Below are positions 12,609 to 12,679 of a DNA stretch of 12,679 nt, piece after piece. Under the pieces are notes generated by a model. It was not told where the DNA came from. It saw only the letters and a list, made by a program, of their open reading frames with translations, and ran no database searches. Both the position numbers and the translations under genes were made by a program. This DNA comes from an uncultured Acetatifactor sp. (GTDB taxonomy: Bacteria > Bacillota > Clostridia > Lachnospirales > Lachnospiraceae): assembly GCA_910585015.1 (NCBI GenBank), contig CAJUCT010000074.1, forward strand, positions 1 through 12,679. Direction: 5' to 3'. Each line of letters starts with the position of its first letter. Within the stretch, counting starts at the first letter, position 1.

Positions 12609-12679
12609 AATTTCTCTCCTTTTTCGAGGCTTCTGGCATGATGGTGGGTACTTGACCATGCCCAATTAACAACTGCATA

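Overview
The window reads as chromosomal core sequence of a spore-forming, probably motile clostridium, most likely of the Lachnospiraceae. The evidence is a SipL-type spore coat morphogenetic protein (DUF3794 plus C-terminal LysM), the PyrDB/PyrK two-subunit NAD-linked dihydroorotate dehydrogenase, AGGAGG-type ribosome sites throughout, GC-richer genes separated by AT-rich gaps, and promoter-like sequences for sporulation and motility sigma factors. The genus assignment is inference. I see no rRNA, tRNA, CRISPR array, insertion sequence, phage gene or defence system.

Layout. Positions 65-2048 (minus strand) form an ispE - GntR/FCD regulator - small membrane-anchored protein cluster. A perfect TTGACA-17-TATAAT promoter drives ispE. 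The gap at 2049-2476 holds that promoter, a short protein-like minus-strand reading frame, and a sigma-D (flagellar) type promoter with a structured leader. This leader precedes a plus-strand gene for a 196-residue protein of unknown function (2477-3067). A strong bidirectional terminator (3113-3160) separates it from sipL (3179-4741, minus).

Positions 4911-8837 (minus) carry pyrimidine genes in the order [4-TM membrane protein] - pyrC - [25-codon small ORF and hairpin] - pyrK - pyrD. A well-formed promoter lies at 8956-8984. A PrcB-like lipoprotein gene (9120-9530, minus) ends at its own terminator. plsC (9639-10397, plus) faces the rhamnose genes rhaA-rhaD (10463-12608, minus), whose likely terminator lies inside the 3' end of plsC.

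Function. PyrC makes dihydroorotate and PyrK/PyrD oxidises it to orotate with NAD+. RhaA and RhaD catalyse the isomerase and aldolase steps of L-rhamnose breakdown; the kinase is not in view. IspE serves the MEP isoprenoid route and PlsC phospholipid synthesis. The parts that standard gene calls do not explain are in the non-coding DNA: the sigma-D promoter with a CsrA-like leader before the unknown gene, the repeat-flanked small-ORF/hairpin element between pyrC and pyrK, and sporulation-type promoters before sipL and the small protein. None of these has been tested; they are sequence-pattern inferences.
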